Source: Amycolatopsis balhimycina FH 1894 (GTDB lineage: Bacteria; Actinomycetota; Actinomycetes; Mycobacteriales; Pseudonocardiaceae). From it: 64,000 nt of DNA. The stretch spans positions 722,762 through 786,761 of the forward strand of contig NZ_KB913037.1 of NCBI RefSeq assembly GCF_000384295.1, in the 5' to 3' direction. Positions 41,832-50,297 of the stretch are shown piece after piece. The position numbers were made by a program, and so were the translations under genes. Under the pieces are notes generated by a model. That model was not told where the DNA came from and did not search any database. It saw only the letters and a program-made list of their open reading frames with translations. The stretch's first letter is position 1; each line of letters opens with the position of its first letter.

Positions 41832-42032
41832 CCCGCCAAGGCCGGGTTCGTCACCCGGACACCCGACCCGGCGGACGCCCGCCGCCACCTGACCCGGCTG
41901 ACCGCGCACGGCCGGGCCGTGCACGAGCAGGCTGTGCGCGCCGCACCCGCCCTGCTCGGCGGCCTCGGCGACGACGACGCGTTCCGCGCGCGGCTGCTGG
42001 ACCTGATCACGCGGCTGTCCGCGGGTGATTGA
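41832..42032 (+). pseudogene. MarR-family regulator, C-terminal remnant
   Basis: In the frame ending at TGA 42032 the sequence reads KAGFVTRTPDPADARRHLTR followed by LTAHGRAVHEQAV and a helical end. This is the wing and dimerisation helix of a MarR regulator (compare the usual RAGLVTRTPDPADRRR). The winged-helix start and any start codon are missing, and the fragment begins right after the RsbW-like stop. A gene deletion has removed the first half. Confidence 0.7.
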
Positions 42033-42062
42033 GACGCCGCCCGGCTGGGTAGATCTTCTGTC

Positions 42063-42185
42063 ATGTGGATCGCGGTGAGCACTCCAGTGGCCGTCCTGAT
42101 CGCTACCGTGCTGATGGAGCGGTTCGAACGACGATGCAGCCCGGTGGCCGACGCCGAGACCGAGCGCGCGCCTGCCGCGAGGTAG
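42063..42185 (+). CDS. Short single-helix membrane peptide
   Basis: A 40-residue frame: MWIAVSTPVAVLIATVLMER forms one membrane helix with a charged tail (FERRCSPVADAETERAP). The composition is protein-like, and the tail would lie inside the cell. There is no strong ribosome site and no family known to me. It lies 30 bases after the MarR remnant. Confidence 0.4.
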   Translation: MWIAVSTPVAVLIATVLMERFERRCSPVADAETERAPAAR

Positions 42186-42412
42186 CCGACACAGGGGGCG
42201 CGGGCGACGTTGAGGCCAGCCCGGGCTCCCTCATCCGGCGCGGCCAAGGGGCGACCATCGCGGGAAACGGCAGCGGTGGCACCGGCCTGAAATCGGTGCT
42301 TGGCGGGTTCCCCGGACCGGCCCGCGCGGAAGAAGATCCCCGTCCTCGAACCCGGCCCGGACCGGTTCGTGGCCAAGGCGAACGTGGCGCAGCACATCGG
42401 CTGCGGCAGCGA

Positions 42413-42443
42413 AACGGGCGTGACCTTGCTGGTCACGCCCGTT
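42413..42443. terminator. Hairpin terminator, first of a tandem pair
   Basis: A perfect 13-bp stem (42413-42425 with 42431-42443) closes a 5-base loop TTGCT. It lies between a gene-poor plus-strand stretch and the 3' end of the DUF4360 gene. The 42186-42412 region before it has no convincing gene. Confidence 0.65.
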
Positions 42444-42457
42444 CAGCCGGCCCGAAC

Positions 42458-42492
42458 GGCTCGCTCACCGGCCGGATTCCGGTGAGCGAGCC
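42458..42492. terminator. Hairpin terminator after DUF4360 gene, second of pair
   Basis: A perfect 14-bp stem (42458-42471 with 42479-42492) with loop CCGGATT starts 24 bases beyond the DUF4360 stop on the minus strand. Two strong hairpins 14 bases apart suggest an efficient bidirectional terminator. Confidence 0.75.
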
Positions 42493-42515
42493 GCCTGCGG
42501 CAATGGCAGCGAAAT

Positions 42516-43142
42516 TCAGCAGGTCTTCCACGAGAAGTGGTAAAGCGTGTCCACGCTCGCGTGCTCGGAATCCATTTCGATGAAACTCCCACCGGAGGAG
42601 GTACCCGCGTCCGCCCGCAGTTCCGCATTGATGTTCAGGTTGCGGCTCTCGCCGCACGGCGCGAACACCAGCTCGGCCACGTCGGTGGTGTCGACCGCCC
42701 GCCACACGCCGTGGAACGGGCCGGGGAACGTGTGCCGTTCGCGAGCGGTCGGCGACGTCCCGGCGAAGTAGTAGTTGGCCTGCTCGAGCGCGCTCGCTCC
42801 GCTCTCGATGTGCGCGTAGCCGCGGTACTCCGCCGAGGCGATCGCGTATGTGAACCCTTGGGGCACGTGGACAAGCACGTTGATCTGGCAGTTCTTCCGG
42901 GCTTCGAGGGCGGACACGCCGCCGCCGGCCTTGGCGGTGAAGTTCGTGTAGTGGACCGTGAACGCCGTGTTGTCCGACGCCACGTCGGCCGACGCGGTGG
43001 CCGTGCCCGCCGGGCAGCCGGAGCCGTTGATGGTCTTGATGTCGAGCGTGATTTTTTCGGTCGGAACCGACGTCGCCGGAGAATCGACGGGTGCGACGAG
43101 TGCGGACAGAATCATAGCGGCTACGACCGACATACCGAGCAT
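42516..43142 (-). CDS. Secreted DUF4360 protein
   Basis: 208 residues, ATG with GGAGGAG upstream. Signal peptide LGMSVVAAMILSALVAPVDS. The mature part follows the DUF4360 pattern seen in fungi and actinomycetes: NGSGCPAGTATA, FTVHYTNFTAKAG, ARKNCQINVLVHVPQGFTYA and FAPCGESRNLNINAELR. Four cysteines suggest two disulfides. Function unknown; it is an exported beta-rich protein. It stands alone between the terminators and its own promoter region. Confidence 0.88.
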   Translation of the reverse strand: MLGMSVVAAMILSALVAPVDSPATSVPTEKITLDIKTINGSGCPAGTATASADVASDNTAFTVHYTNFTAKAGGGVSALEARKNCQINVLVHVPQGFTYAIASAEYRGYAHIESGASALEQANYYFAGTSPTARERHTFPGPFHGVWRAVDTTDVAELVFAPCGESRNLNINAELRADAGTSSGGSFIEMDSEHASVDTLYHFSWKTC

Positions 43143-43325
43143 GACGCTCCTCCAAATGGGCCACGGTGCCTTGATGGTGATGCTGATCGCGCGCGGAGAG
43201 GATCGTAGCGCGATCGCAACCTTTCCGACGGCCACTGAACGGAGTAACACGACACGGCCGGGTACGGGAAATCCATTTCCCGCAATTTCACGTTTCGCGG
43301 GCTGGGATATACGGAAAATCGAAGG

Positions 43326-44198
43326 TCAAGACTGGTCTGTACCAATGCCGTGCCGGAGCGAGTACGGCGGGGTCGCTCCGCCGAGCAGCGCCGCGGCGTC
43401 GAGCGTCACCGCCCCGCTCCCCCGCTCCGCGAACCGCCGCGCCACCAGCGCGCCCGGCTGCCCGACGTGGTCGGCGCGGCCCGACAGGAAGGCCCACTCG
43501 TGCTCGTCGGAACCGAAGTACAGCACCGTCGCGAACACCTCGCGGAACCGCCGCCACGACGCGCGCAGCGTCTCGTTGCGCCACAGGGTGGGGCAGCCCG
43601 CCTGGCAGGTCACCACCCCGCCGGGAGCCAGGAGCCGCGCGCAGCGGCCGAGGAAATCCGTACCGTACAGGCGATTGTGCTGGGCGCCGGGATCGGTGTT
43701 CTCGTCCGGTAGGTCGATCACGACCACGTCGTAGGTGTCGCCGCTGCCCTCGGCCGCGGCCAGGAACGCCCATCCGTCCTCATAGGACACCCGGATCGGG
43801 CCGTCGCCGCGCTCGGCCCGCGCCAGGTCCGCCGGGGTGTAGCCGTAGGGCAGGTGCCCGGCGCAGGCGCGCACGGCTTGGGCGTCGATGTCGACGTGGT
43901 CGACCAGCGTGGCGCCCGCGGCGACCGCCAGCTCGCACGCGACCCCTTCGCTCGACCCGATGACGAGCACCCGCCGCACCTGCTCGGCCAGCAGCAGCGC
44001 GGGCACCATCAGCGCCTCGTGGTACACCAGCTGGCTGGCCTCGGTGCTCTGGCGCTCGCCGTCGCAGAACAGCGAGACCCCCTGCGCGGTCCTCCCGATC
44101 AGCACCTCCTGGTACGGCGTGCGCGCGTGGAACCGCACGTCGCCGACCTCCCAGACGCGGGTGAGGCCGTGGCCGACCGGTTCGTGGATCAAGGGCAT
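43326..44198 (-). CDS. speE: Spermidine synthase-family aminopropyltransferase SpeE
   Basis: 290 residues of the polyamine-synthase fold. The short N-terminal beta region (YQEVLIGRTAQGVSLFCDGE) precedes a Rossmann domain with RRVLVIGSSEGVACELAV, VDHVDIDAQAVRACAGHLP, YEDGWAFL and the catalytic-region Asp in VVVIDLPDENTD. It would transfer aminopropyl groups from decarboxylated SAM to putrescine or cadaverine. Its start lies 10 bases inside the end of speD, so they are coupled. The motif GGGDG of classical SpeE reads GSSEG here, which hints at an altered substrate site. Confidence 0.88.
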   Translation of the reverse strand: MPLIHEPVGHGLTRVWEVGDVRFHARTPYQEVLIGRTAQGVSLFCDGERQSTEASQLVYHEALMVPALLLAEQVRRVLVIGSSEGVACELAVAAGATLVDHVDIDAQAVRACAGHLPYGYTPADLARAERGDGPIRVSYEDGWAFLAAAEGSGDTYDVVVIDLPDENTDPGAQHNRLYGTDFLGRCARLLAPGGVVTCQAGCPTLWRNETLRASWRRFREVFATVLYFGSDEHEWAFLSGRADHVGQPGALVARRFAERGSGAVTLDAAALLGGATPPYSLRHGIGTDQS

Positions 44199-44557
44199 CG
44201 GCGTTCTCCCCGGTGGAGGACGGACAGGTGGACCGAAGCGGCGTCCAGCGACTTGGCCAGCAACCGCAGCGCTTGCTCGGGATCGGCGCGGTCGCCGCAG
44301 GTGAACACGTCGGCGAAGAGCGATCCGTGCTCGGGATACGTGTGCACGGAGGCGTGCGACTCGGCCAGCAGCGCGATCACGGTGGCGCCCTGCGGCGCGA
44401 ACCGCTGTGCCACGACGTCGAGGACCGTCGCGCCGGCCTCCGTCACCGCCGCCCGGAGCAGCTCACCCAGCCGCGCGGTGTCGTCGAGCAGGCCGGGGTC
44501 GACGCCGTGCAGCTCGGCGAGCACGTGCCGGCCGGCGAACCGGCCGACCTCAGACAT
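44189..44557 (-). CDS. speD: S-adenosylmethionine decarboxylase proenzyme SpeD
   Basis: 122 residues, the short bacterial type. The self-cleavage site that yields the pyruvoyl cofactor is LLAESHASVHTYPEHG, cut before Ser 67. Other conserved points are FAGRHVLAELHGVDP at the start and FTCGDRADPEQAL. It makes decarboxylated SAM for SpeE. It overlaps the decarboxylase upstream by 8 bases and speE downstream by 10, so the three genes form a tightly coupled operon. Confidence 0.92.
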   Translation of the reverse strand: MSEVGRFAGRHVLAELHGVDPGLLDDTARLGELLRAAVTEAGATVLDVVAQRFAPQGATVIALLAESHASVHTYPEHGSLFADVFTCGDRADPEQALRLLAKSLDAASVHLSVLHRGERRCP

Positions 44558-45692
44558 CGCCCCACCGCCCGACGCAGTGGGTCCGCAGCGGCTCGATCCC
44601 GTTGAACCCGACCGAGGCGTAGCTCGCGGTGTAGGCGCCGGTCCCCGGCAGGTCGAGCCGGTCGCCGGTCCGCAGCGACAGCGGCAGCTCGTACGGCGTC
44701 CGCTGGTACAGCACGTCGTCGCCGTCGCAGGTCGGCCCGGCGAGCACCACCGGCCCGGCCGGGCCGTCGTGCCGGCCGACCGGCTCGAACCGGTAGGCGA
44801 TGGCTTCGTTCTCGGCCTCGGCGAGCCCGTTGTAGCGGCCGATGTCGAGGTACACCCAGCGTCGCTCGCCGCGGTTCGCGACCAGGACCACCTCGGTCCG
44901 CAGCAGGCCCGCGTCGGCGACCAGCACCCGGCCCGGCTCCAGCAGCAGCTCGGGCCGCCCGGCGGGGAAAGACGCGTCGAGCGCCGACGCGATCGTCTCC
45001 GCATACACCGCCAACGGTGGGACAGCGGTGCGGTGCGCGGTCGCGAAACCGCCGCCGAGGTTGAGCCGCGTCATCCTGACGCCCTGCGCCTCGGCTTCGG
45101 CGAACAGCTTCGCCGCCGTGGCGATCCCGATCTCCCAGGCGGTGACGTCCGGCTGCTGCGACCCGACGTGGAAAGCGATGCCGGGCCGCAGCCCCAGCGC
45201 GGCCGAGCGGACCACCAGATCCAGGGCCTCGGCCGGTTCGCAGCCGAACTTCCGGCCGAACGGCGTCGCGGAGTCCGGCGCGTCGAGGACCACGCGGATC
45301 GACACGGCCGAGCCCGGCGCGCACCGGCCCAGGTGGTCGACGTCGGTGGGGGCGTCCGAAGTGAACTCGCGGACGCCGCGCTCGAACGCGCCGGCGATGT
45401 CGCGCGGCTTCTTGATCGGGTTGCCGTAGGCGATGCCGGCCGGGTCGGCGCCGCGGGCGAGGCACAGCGCGAGTTCGGCCGGTCCGGCGACGTCGAAGCC
45501 GATCCCGGCCGCCACCAGCGCGTCGAGCACCGGCGGCGCCGGGTTCGCCTTGACCGCGTACCGGATCAGCGCGCCGGGGAACGCCGAACGGAACTCGCGC
45601 GCCCGGGCCGCGACGGTGTCGGTGTCGACGACCAGGCACGGGGTCGGCGGGTCCCGTTCGTCGAGGAACCGGCGGAGGGGGTCGGCGCACAC
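44550..45692 (-). CDS. PLP-dependent ornithine/lysine/arginine decarboxylase (alanine-racemase fold, type III)
   Basis: 380 residues from GTG. The PLP Lys is in IRYAVKANPAPP, GGG-type phosphate binding is NLGGGFAT, EPGRVLVADAG binds PLP, and the second-subunit Cys is in AGPTCDGDDVL. Substrate is ornithine, lysine or diaminopimelate; the specificity loop (HVGSQQPDVTAWE) and the partners speD and speE favour ornithine or lysine for polyamine synthesis. First gene of the polyamine operon, 22 bases after the glutaminase-type hydrolase gene on the same strand. Confidence 0.9.
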   Translation of the reverse strand: MCADPLRRFLDERDPPTPCLVVDTDTVAARAREFRSAFPGALIRYAVKANPAPPVLDALVAAGIGFDVAGPAELALCLARGADPAGIAYGNPIKKPRDIAGAFERGVREFTSDAPTDVDHLGRCAPGSAVSIRVVLDAPDSATPFGRKFGCEPAEALDLVVRSAALGLRPGIAFHVGSQQPDVTAWEIGIATAAKLFAEAEAQGVRMTRLNLGGGFATAHRTAVPPLAVYAETIASALDASFPAGRPELLLEPGRVLVADAGLLRTEVVLVANRGERRWVYLDIGRYNGLAEAENEAIAYRFEPVGRHDGPAGPVVLAGPTCDGDDVLYQRTPYELPLSLRTGDRLDLPGTGAYTASYASVGFNGIEPLRTHCVGRWGDV

Positions 45693-45714
45693 GGCGCCAG
45701 TGTCGCAAACGGCG

Positions 45715-48255
45715 TCAGACGAACCGCCACAGGTGGTCCGGTGTCCCGTTGTCGTCCCACTGCGTCACCTGGGCGCCGTCCGCGGTGGACTGCTGGTCGA
45801 CCGCCATGACCTTGCCGCTGCGGACGTTGACGAGCTTCGACCAGCCACCGCCGGCGTCGACGATCCGCCAGTTGTGGTCGGGGGTGCCGTTGTCGCGGTA
45901 CTGCTGGACGTGGGCGCCGTTGTCGAGGCTCTGGTCGTGCACGGCCAGGACCTTGCCGCTGTTGCGGTTGACGATCCGGACGGTCCCGTCGCCGTTGTCC
46001 ACGACCGCCCAGAGGTGGTCGGCCGTGCCGTTGTCCGACCACTGGGTGACCTCGGCGATGTCGGCGAGCGACATCTCGGACACGGCGAGCACCTTGCCCG
46101 ACCGCTGGTTCTGGAGCTTCCGCCACACCGTCGCCGACGCCGCCGGGCGCGTCAGGAGCGCGAGGTAGCCGCCGGCGACCGGGCGGGCCTGGAAGCCGCG
46201 CTGGGTGGCGTCGGCGACGACGTACCAGTCGGTGAACGGCACCCGCTGGGGCGTGGTGTTCGCGAAGCTGTAGACGCCCTCGACCAGGGTGGTGCGGATG
46301 TTCGGCTGGTCGGTCAGCCACGCCGCGGTCCACAGCTCCCAGTCGGCCTTCGTGTAGTTGTTGCGCGGGTCGAGCAGGACGCCGTGGGCGCCGGCGTGGG
46401 ACTGGTACCAGGCGGCCTCCTGGGCCGCGACACCGAGCGGGACCAGGTCGAGGCCGAGCACGCGGTCGGCGAAGCCGTTGTACTTGAGGCTCCACGTGCC
46501 GGGCTGGTCGTAGGCGAGCCGCAGGTGCTGGCCGTCCTCGGCGAGCGTCACCCACTGGCTGACGTAGCTGCGGGACGTCGACCGGTACCGCTGCGCGTCG
46601 GCGGTGTTGCCGGTCGCGGCCGCGATGATCCCCATCGCGCCGACACCGACGATGCCCTTCAGCGCGAGGTTCGCGCTGTGCGCGATGAAGCCGGTGAAGT
46701 CGTCGGTCTGGTTCTGGAAACCCGGGTCGAGGGTGTTGGCGACCAGGTACTCCGCCCACTGCCGCAGGATCCGGTAGTGGGTGTTCGCGAAGGCGACGGC
46801 CTCGGCCGACGGCAGGCGCTGCACCAGCGCGGCCGCCATGATCAGCAGGTTGGCCGACTCCTCGACCGGCATGCTCTCCTCGTTGCCGTCGTTGTGCCCG
46901 GTCGCGTCCGGGTAGTGGGTGCCGAGGTCGTGCTCGGCGAACGCCATCGGCCAGCCGCCGCGTTCGGCGTAGTCGAGCAGGGGTTCCAGCAGCAACCGCA
47001 GGTAGGCGGGCGACGAGTAGAGGTAGGCCGGGAACGCCGGATAGGTGACGTCCACAGTGGACATGTTGCCGTTGGAGGAGATCTCCTTGAGGAACGCCCA
47101 CGGCGCGCCGCCCCGGTCGACCAGCTCGGTGCCGCCGAACGCCTGGCGCAGCGCCAGCGCGCAGATCCCGGCGTAGTGCTCACCGGTGCTGCCGCCGCCG
47201 GCCGCGGCGACGGCGTCGTCGTGCAGGCGCCGGTCGATCGCGGTGGCGGCCGACAGCGCGGCGGCGTAGTCGTTCGCGAACCAGACCGCCATGTCCTGCC
47301 AGCTGCCCCAGTAGTGCGTCCACCAGGGACGCAGCTCGGTGCCGAGGTAGCGGACCGCGGGGGTGCGGACGTGCCCGATCGCCACGGTGAACGGCGCCGA
47401 CGTACCGCCGGCCGGGATGGTGCCGAGGTCCTTGTTGAACGCCAGCACCGGCCAGCGGTCGTTGATGGCGCGCGGCTGAGCGGTGTCGCTGGTGTTGGGC
47501 AAGGCGCCCTGTCCGGCGGAGGCGGCGCGGACGACGGTGTCCTGCCCGATCTGCCAGCTCACCCCGCCGGCGGGCGCGGCCAGGACCAAGGAGCCCCAGC
47601 TCGCCTGGTCGCCGTTTTCCTGCAGCACGCCCGGGCTCGCCGGGGTGCAGCTGAGCAGGGTGTAGCCGCCGGACTGCTGCCGCGTCCAGGTGACCGGCGT
47701 GGAGGTGTTGCCGTGCACCCACTCGGCGGAGGTGTCGAAGTGCAGGTCGACGGCGTGCGCGCGGCCGTCGGCGCTGGCGGCCTGGATGGTCACGTAGCCG
47801 AAGGGGACGCATTGGCGCTGCAGGTTCGCCGGATCGACCGGCGAGAAGAACGTGACGGTGAGGTTCACGCCACCGCCGTTCAGGACGTAGGTCGAGCGCG
47901 TGCCGGTGACCTGCAGGCTCACCTGGGTCATCGGCGTGAGGGCGGGCCCCGACGGCAGGGCGGGCGCGCCCGCGAAGACGTAGGCGGCGCCGTCGACGCG
48001 GGCGAGACCGCACAGCGCGGTGATGTGGCCGGTCCAGAAGCTCGACCAGGTGCCGGCGAGGTTGTCGGCGGGCTGCCAGGTGGACAGGTACGGCGAGCGG
48101 ACGATCAGCGGGGTGGCGGGCGGCCGGATCGGGCTGAAGGTGCCGGCGGCCGCGGTACCGGGCAACCAGAGCGCCGCGGCAACGGCGGCGGCCGTGCCCC
48201 CGGCGAGCCGAAGCAGGTCACGGCGGGTCAGGTGAGCGCGTTCTCGGGAGGACAT
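45715..48255 (-). CDS. Tat-exported glutaminase-type hydrolase (DUF5127/DUF4965/DUF1793) with ricin B lectin
   Basis: 846 residues. A Tat signal (TRRDLLRLAGGTAAAVAAA) leads export in folded state. The N-terminal half is a beta-sandwich of the DUF5127 type (RSPYLSTWQPADNLAGTWSS). The middle is an (alpha/alpha)6 domain of the DUF4965/DUF1793 glutaminase family (AEHDLGTHYPDATGHNDGNE and KADWELWTAAWL). The last 130 residues are a three-fold ricin B lectin with repeated SGKVLAV and NGTxDHxW motifs. It likely acts on a glycan or glutaminyl substrate outside the cell; the reaction is uncertain. A LacI-like palindrome lies upstream. Confidence 0.85.
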   Translation of the reverse strand: MSSRERAHLTRRDLLRLAGGTAAAVAAALWLPGTAAAGTFSPIRPPATPLIVRSPYLSTWQPADNLAGTWSSFWTGHITALCGLARVDGAAYVFAGAPALPSGPALTPMTQVSLQVTGTRSTYVLNGGGVNLTVTFFSPVDPANLQRQCVPFGYVTIQAASADGRAHAVDLHFDTSAEWVHGNTSTPVTWTRQQSGGYTLLSCTPASPGVLQENGDQASWGSLVLAAPAGGVSWQIGQDTVVRAASAGQGALPNTSDTAQPRAINDRWPVLAFNKDLGTIPAGGTSAPFTVAIGHVRTPAVRYLGTELRPWWTHYWGSWQDMAVWFANDYAAALSAATAIDRRLHDDAVAAAGGGSTGEHYAGICALALRQAFGGTELVDRGGAPWAFLKEISSNGNMSTVDVTYPAFPAYLYSSPAYLRLLLEPLLDYAERGGWPMAFAEHDLGTHYPDATGHNDGNEESMPVEESANLLIMAAALVQRLPSAEAVAFANTHYRILRQWAEYLVANTLDPGFQNQTDDFTGFIAHSANLALKGIVGVGAMGIIAAATGNTADAQRYRSTSRSYVSQWVTLAEDGQHLRLAYDQPGTWSLKYNGFADRVLGLDLVPLGVAAQEAAWYQSHAGAHGVLLDPRNNYTKADWELWTAAWLTDQPNIRTTLVEGVYSFANTTPQRVPFTDWYVVADATQRGFQARPVAGGYLALLTRPAASATVWRKLQNQRSGKVLAVSEMSLADIAEVTQWSDNGTADHLWAVVDNGDGTVRIVNRNSGKVLAVHDQSLDNGAHVQQYRDNGTPDHNWRIVDAGGGWSKLVNVRSGKVMAVDQQSTADGAQVTQWDDNGTPDHLWRFV

Positions 48256-48321
48256 CGGTGGCCCCTTCCACGGCGTGCGAGCCGAGCGGCGGACAACGCA
48301 CGATCACTTTTGCATCGTTGG

Positions 48322-48333
48322 TACAACGTTGTA
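48322..48333. promoter_or_regulatory. Candidate LacI-type operator upstream of the glutaminase-type hydrolase gene
   Basis: TACAACGTTGTA is a perfect 12-base palindrome with central CG, 66 bases upstream of the hydrolase ATG on the minus strand. A related half site (GCATCGTTG) precedes it. The region 48256-48436 otherwise shows no gene. Confidence 0.55.
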
Positions 48334-48436
48334 AATCCGCCGATGGTCGGTGCGTCCGGCGGGACCGGACCAGTGATGCCGCAGGTCCGGTGCGCGTTCG
48401 CGGCCTGGAGGAGTCAGGCCATGCGGCCGCATGTCG

Positions 48437-48474
48437 CCTTCGCGGCCCCGATCACCGGATCGGGGCCGCGAAGG
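48437..48474 (-). terminator. Terminator hairpin after DUF1883 gene
   Basis: A perfect 17-bp stem (48437-48453 with 48458-48474) closed by a four-base loop ACCG begins 12 bases beyond the DUF1883 stop at 48487. It is one of the strongest hairpins in the window and isolates the hydrolase promoter from upstream transcription. Confidence 0.82.
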
Positions 48475-48486
48475 GGGCGATGACAC

Positions 48487-48792
48487 TCACCGGGGGCCGG
48501 TGCGTCCACGGGCCGCGACGGCCGCTTCGGGTTCGACGCTCACCCGCGGGCGCAGGGGCAGGTTTTCCAGCCCCTCGACGTCGATCACCAGGAACCAGTG
48601 GGCGTTGGCCGGGATGTGGATCTTGAACATCGGTGCGGTGGCCACCCCGCCGTGCATCCGGTAGTACTGCCGGCGCCGGTAGGCCTGGAAGTTGACCTTG
48701 GTCAGGAGCCTGACGTTGGCCATCGCGTCCAGCCGGATGGTGACCACCGCGTCTCTTCGCACCTTTCCGAGGTCGAACACCTTTGCTTCCAT
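48487..48792 (-). CDS. DUF1883-domain protein
   Basis: 101 residues with GAGGGACG before the ATG. The sequence VVTIRLDAMANVRLLTKVNF, then YRRRQYYRMHGGVA and FKIHIPANAHWFLVIDVEGL, matches DUF1883. These domains are small beta proteins that in several bacteria accompany TIR or nucleotide-signalling proteins; here no such partner adjoins. Residues 80-101 are a disordered Arg/Ala tail. Followed by a strong terminator. Confidence 0.82.
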   Translation of the reverse strand: MEAKVFDLGKVRRDAVVTIRLDAMANVRLLTKVNFQAYRRRQYYRMHGGVATAPMFKIHIPANAHWFLVIDVEGLENLPLRPRVSVEPEAAVAARGRTGPR

Positions 48793-48895
48793 TTCGTCCC
48801 TCTTCCACGCGTGATTTCGATTCGGGTTTCTTGCGGTCGCGGGCAGCGCGGAACACGCCGCGGAGCGCACGACGGGGCGGAAGAACGGGACGGGA

Positions 48896-50104
48896 CTAAC
48901 CTGGGCCGGTACCCGGTTCGCAGGGCCGCGACAGCGGCACGAAGACCTCGTGCACCCGCGTAAGGACACTGAAGTCGCGGGGCCCGTGGTCGGAAGCCAG
49001 GAAGGCGGGCGGGATCGGCGAGCCGGTACCGCAGCCGACATCGGACGGCGTGGGCGATGCCGGAGCCGGCGGCGTGTGCCCGGGGGCGCCGGCGGGGCTC
49101 ACGGCCTGGGGTGCCGAGGCGGGTGCGCGGTGCGAGCCGGATTCAGCGGTCCCGTGGCAGGCCGGCCTGGGCACCGCCGGCCGGGCCACGTCCGCCGAGA
49201 GGGCCGCGGCGGGAACGAATTTCCCTGGCGGCAGCAGGGTTTCCGCTGCACCGGCGGAGGACGCGACCGGATCGGCTGGGTGGATCCACCCGATCAGTCC
49301 GGCCGGCTTGGTGCCGGGAAGACGGCCGACCGGGCCGACGCCGCCGGCCACGGGAGCGACGACGGGCAGGTCGGCGGCGACCGGGGCGACGAGGTCCGGC
49401 AGACCGGGAGCAACGGTGCCGAGCACCGGGCGGACGAGCCCGCCGACGCTACCGGTCAGCGGATCGGCAAGGCCGGCGACTGGCCGGGTCAGGGACGCGA
49501 GGATCGGTTCGACGGAACGCACGACACGCGACACCGGCTCGACCACGACAGCGGCGGTGCCGGCCGCGGACGAGACAGCTCCCCCGACCTGCGCCACCGA
49601 CCCCGCGACCTTCGCTACAGGGCCCACAACCGCGGCGGCGCCGCCAGCCACTGGCGAGACAACAGCTTCAGCGGCCCGCGAACCCGGCCCAACCACCGCC
49701 GCGGCGCCGGTCACTGGCGACACAACAGCTCCCGCGGCCCGCGACACCGAGCCCACCACCGCACCAGCCGCGCCCGGCGAAACATCCCCACCAGTACCCG
49801 GCACCCGCGCAGCCGAGGCCGCCGCAACCCGCGCCGTCGCGATGCCGGCAGCTCGTCGCTTGTCCGCCGCCACCGGCCGGGCCGCGCTCGGGCCTTTGCC
49901 CTGGGCAGGCGCGCCCACCACAAGGCCGATCGGGTCGGGGAGGCCAGGCAGCGTCACGCTGTGAGCCGGTGTGCTGGGTGCGGCCGCGTCGGCGTGGGCC
50001 GACGTCAGCCATGACACCAGCCAGAAGCCTGCCACGGCCCCGGCAAGTACCAGCAGCCGCCGCGCGGCGACGGATGCGCCGCCCACGTTGCGAGCCCCGG
50101 TCAC
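48896..50104 (-). CDS. Exported Val/Ala/Pro-rich low-complexity protein
   Basis: 402 residues from GTG at 50104, with GGAGG nine bases upstream. An N-terminal signal or anchor (RRLLVLAGAVAGFWLVSWL to SAHADA) is followed by 250 residues of imperfect repeats around the pattern AVVGPVSRAAGAVVSPV, then a Pro/Ser-rich end with two cysteines (PACHG and DVGCG). No catalytic motif. Length and composition suggest a wall- or surface-associated structural protein of the aerial-hyphae type, but I recognise no family. The longer upstream frame is unlikely, as the ribosome site fits this start. Confidence 0.65.
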   Translation of the reverse strand: MTGARNVGGASVAARRLLVLAGAVAGFWLVSWLTSAHADAAAPSTPAHSVTLPGLPDPIGLVVGAPAQGKGPSAARPVAADKRRAAGIATARVAAASAARVPGTGGDVSPGAAGAVVGSVSRAAGAVVSPVTGAAAVVGPGSRAAEAVVSPVAGGAAAVVGPVAKVAGSVAQVGGAVSSAAGTAAVVVEPVSRVVRSVEPILASLTRPVAGLADPLTGSVGGLVRPVLGTVAPGLPDLVAPVAADLPVVAPVAGGVGPVGRLPGTKPAGLIGWIHPADPVASSAGAAETLLPPGKFVPAAALSADVARPAVPRPACHGTAESGSHRAPASAPQAVSPAGAPGHTPPAPASPTPSDVGCGTGSPIPPAFLASDHGPRDFSVLTRVHEVFVPLSRPCEPGTGPG

Positions 50105-50297
50105 GTCGGCGAACCTCCAGATGCGAGAGCAGGTCTGGGACGTACCCTCCAACGCTCCACGCCACACCCGCGCTACGGACCGCTCGCCGCTTCCACTCGT
50201 CCGGCCTAGTCCCATGGTGTCAGCAACCCTGATGGAGGCATCCAGTCAGCGGAGCCGGATCGGCCAGATGCCTGGTCAGCGATCCGTCTTCGTAAAC

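Noticed and set aside
42300..42485. 61-residue plus-strand frame with TTG start before the hairpins
   Set aside because: Weak ribosome site, and the end of the frame is the terminator hairpins themselves.
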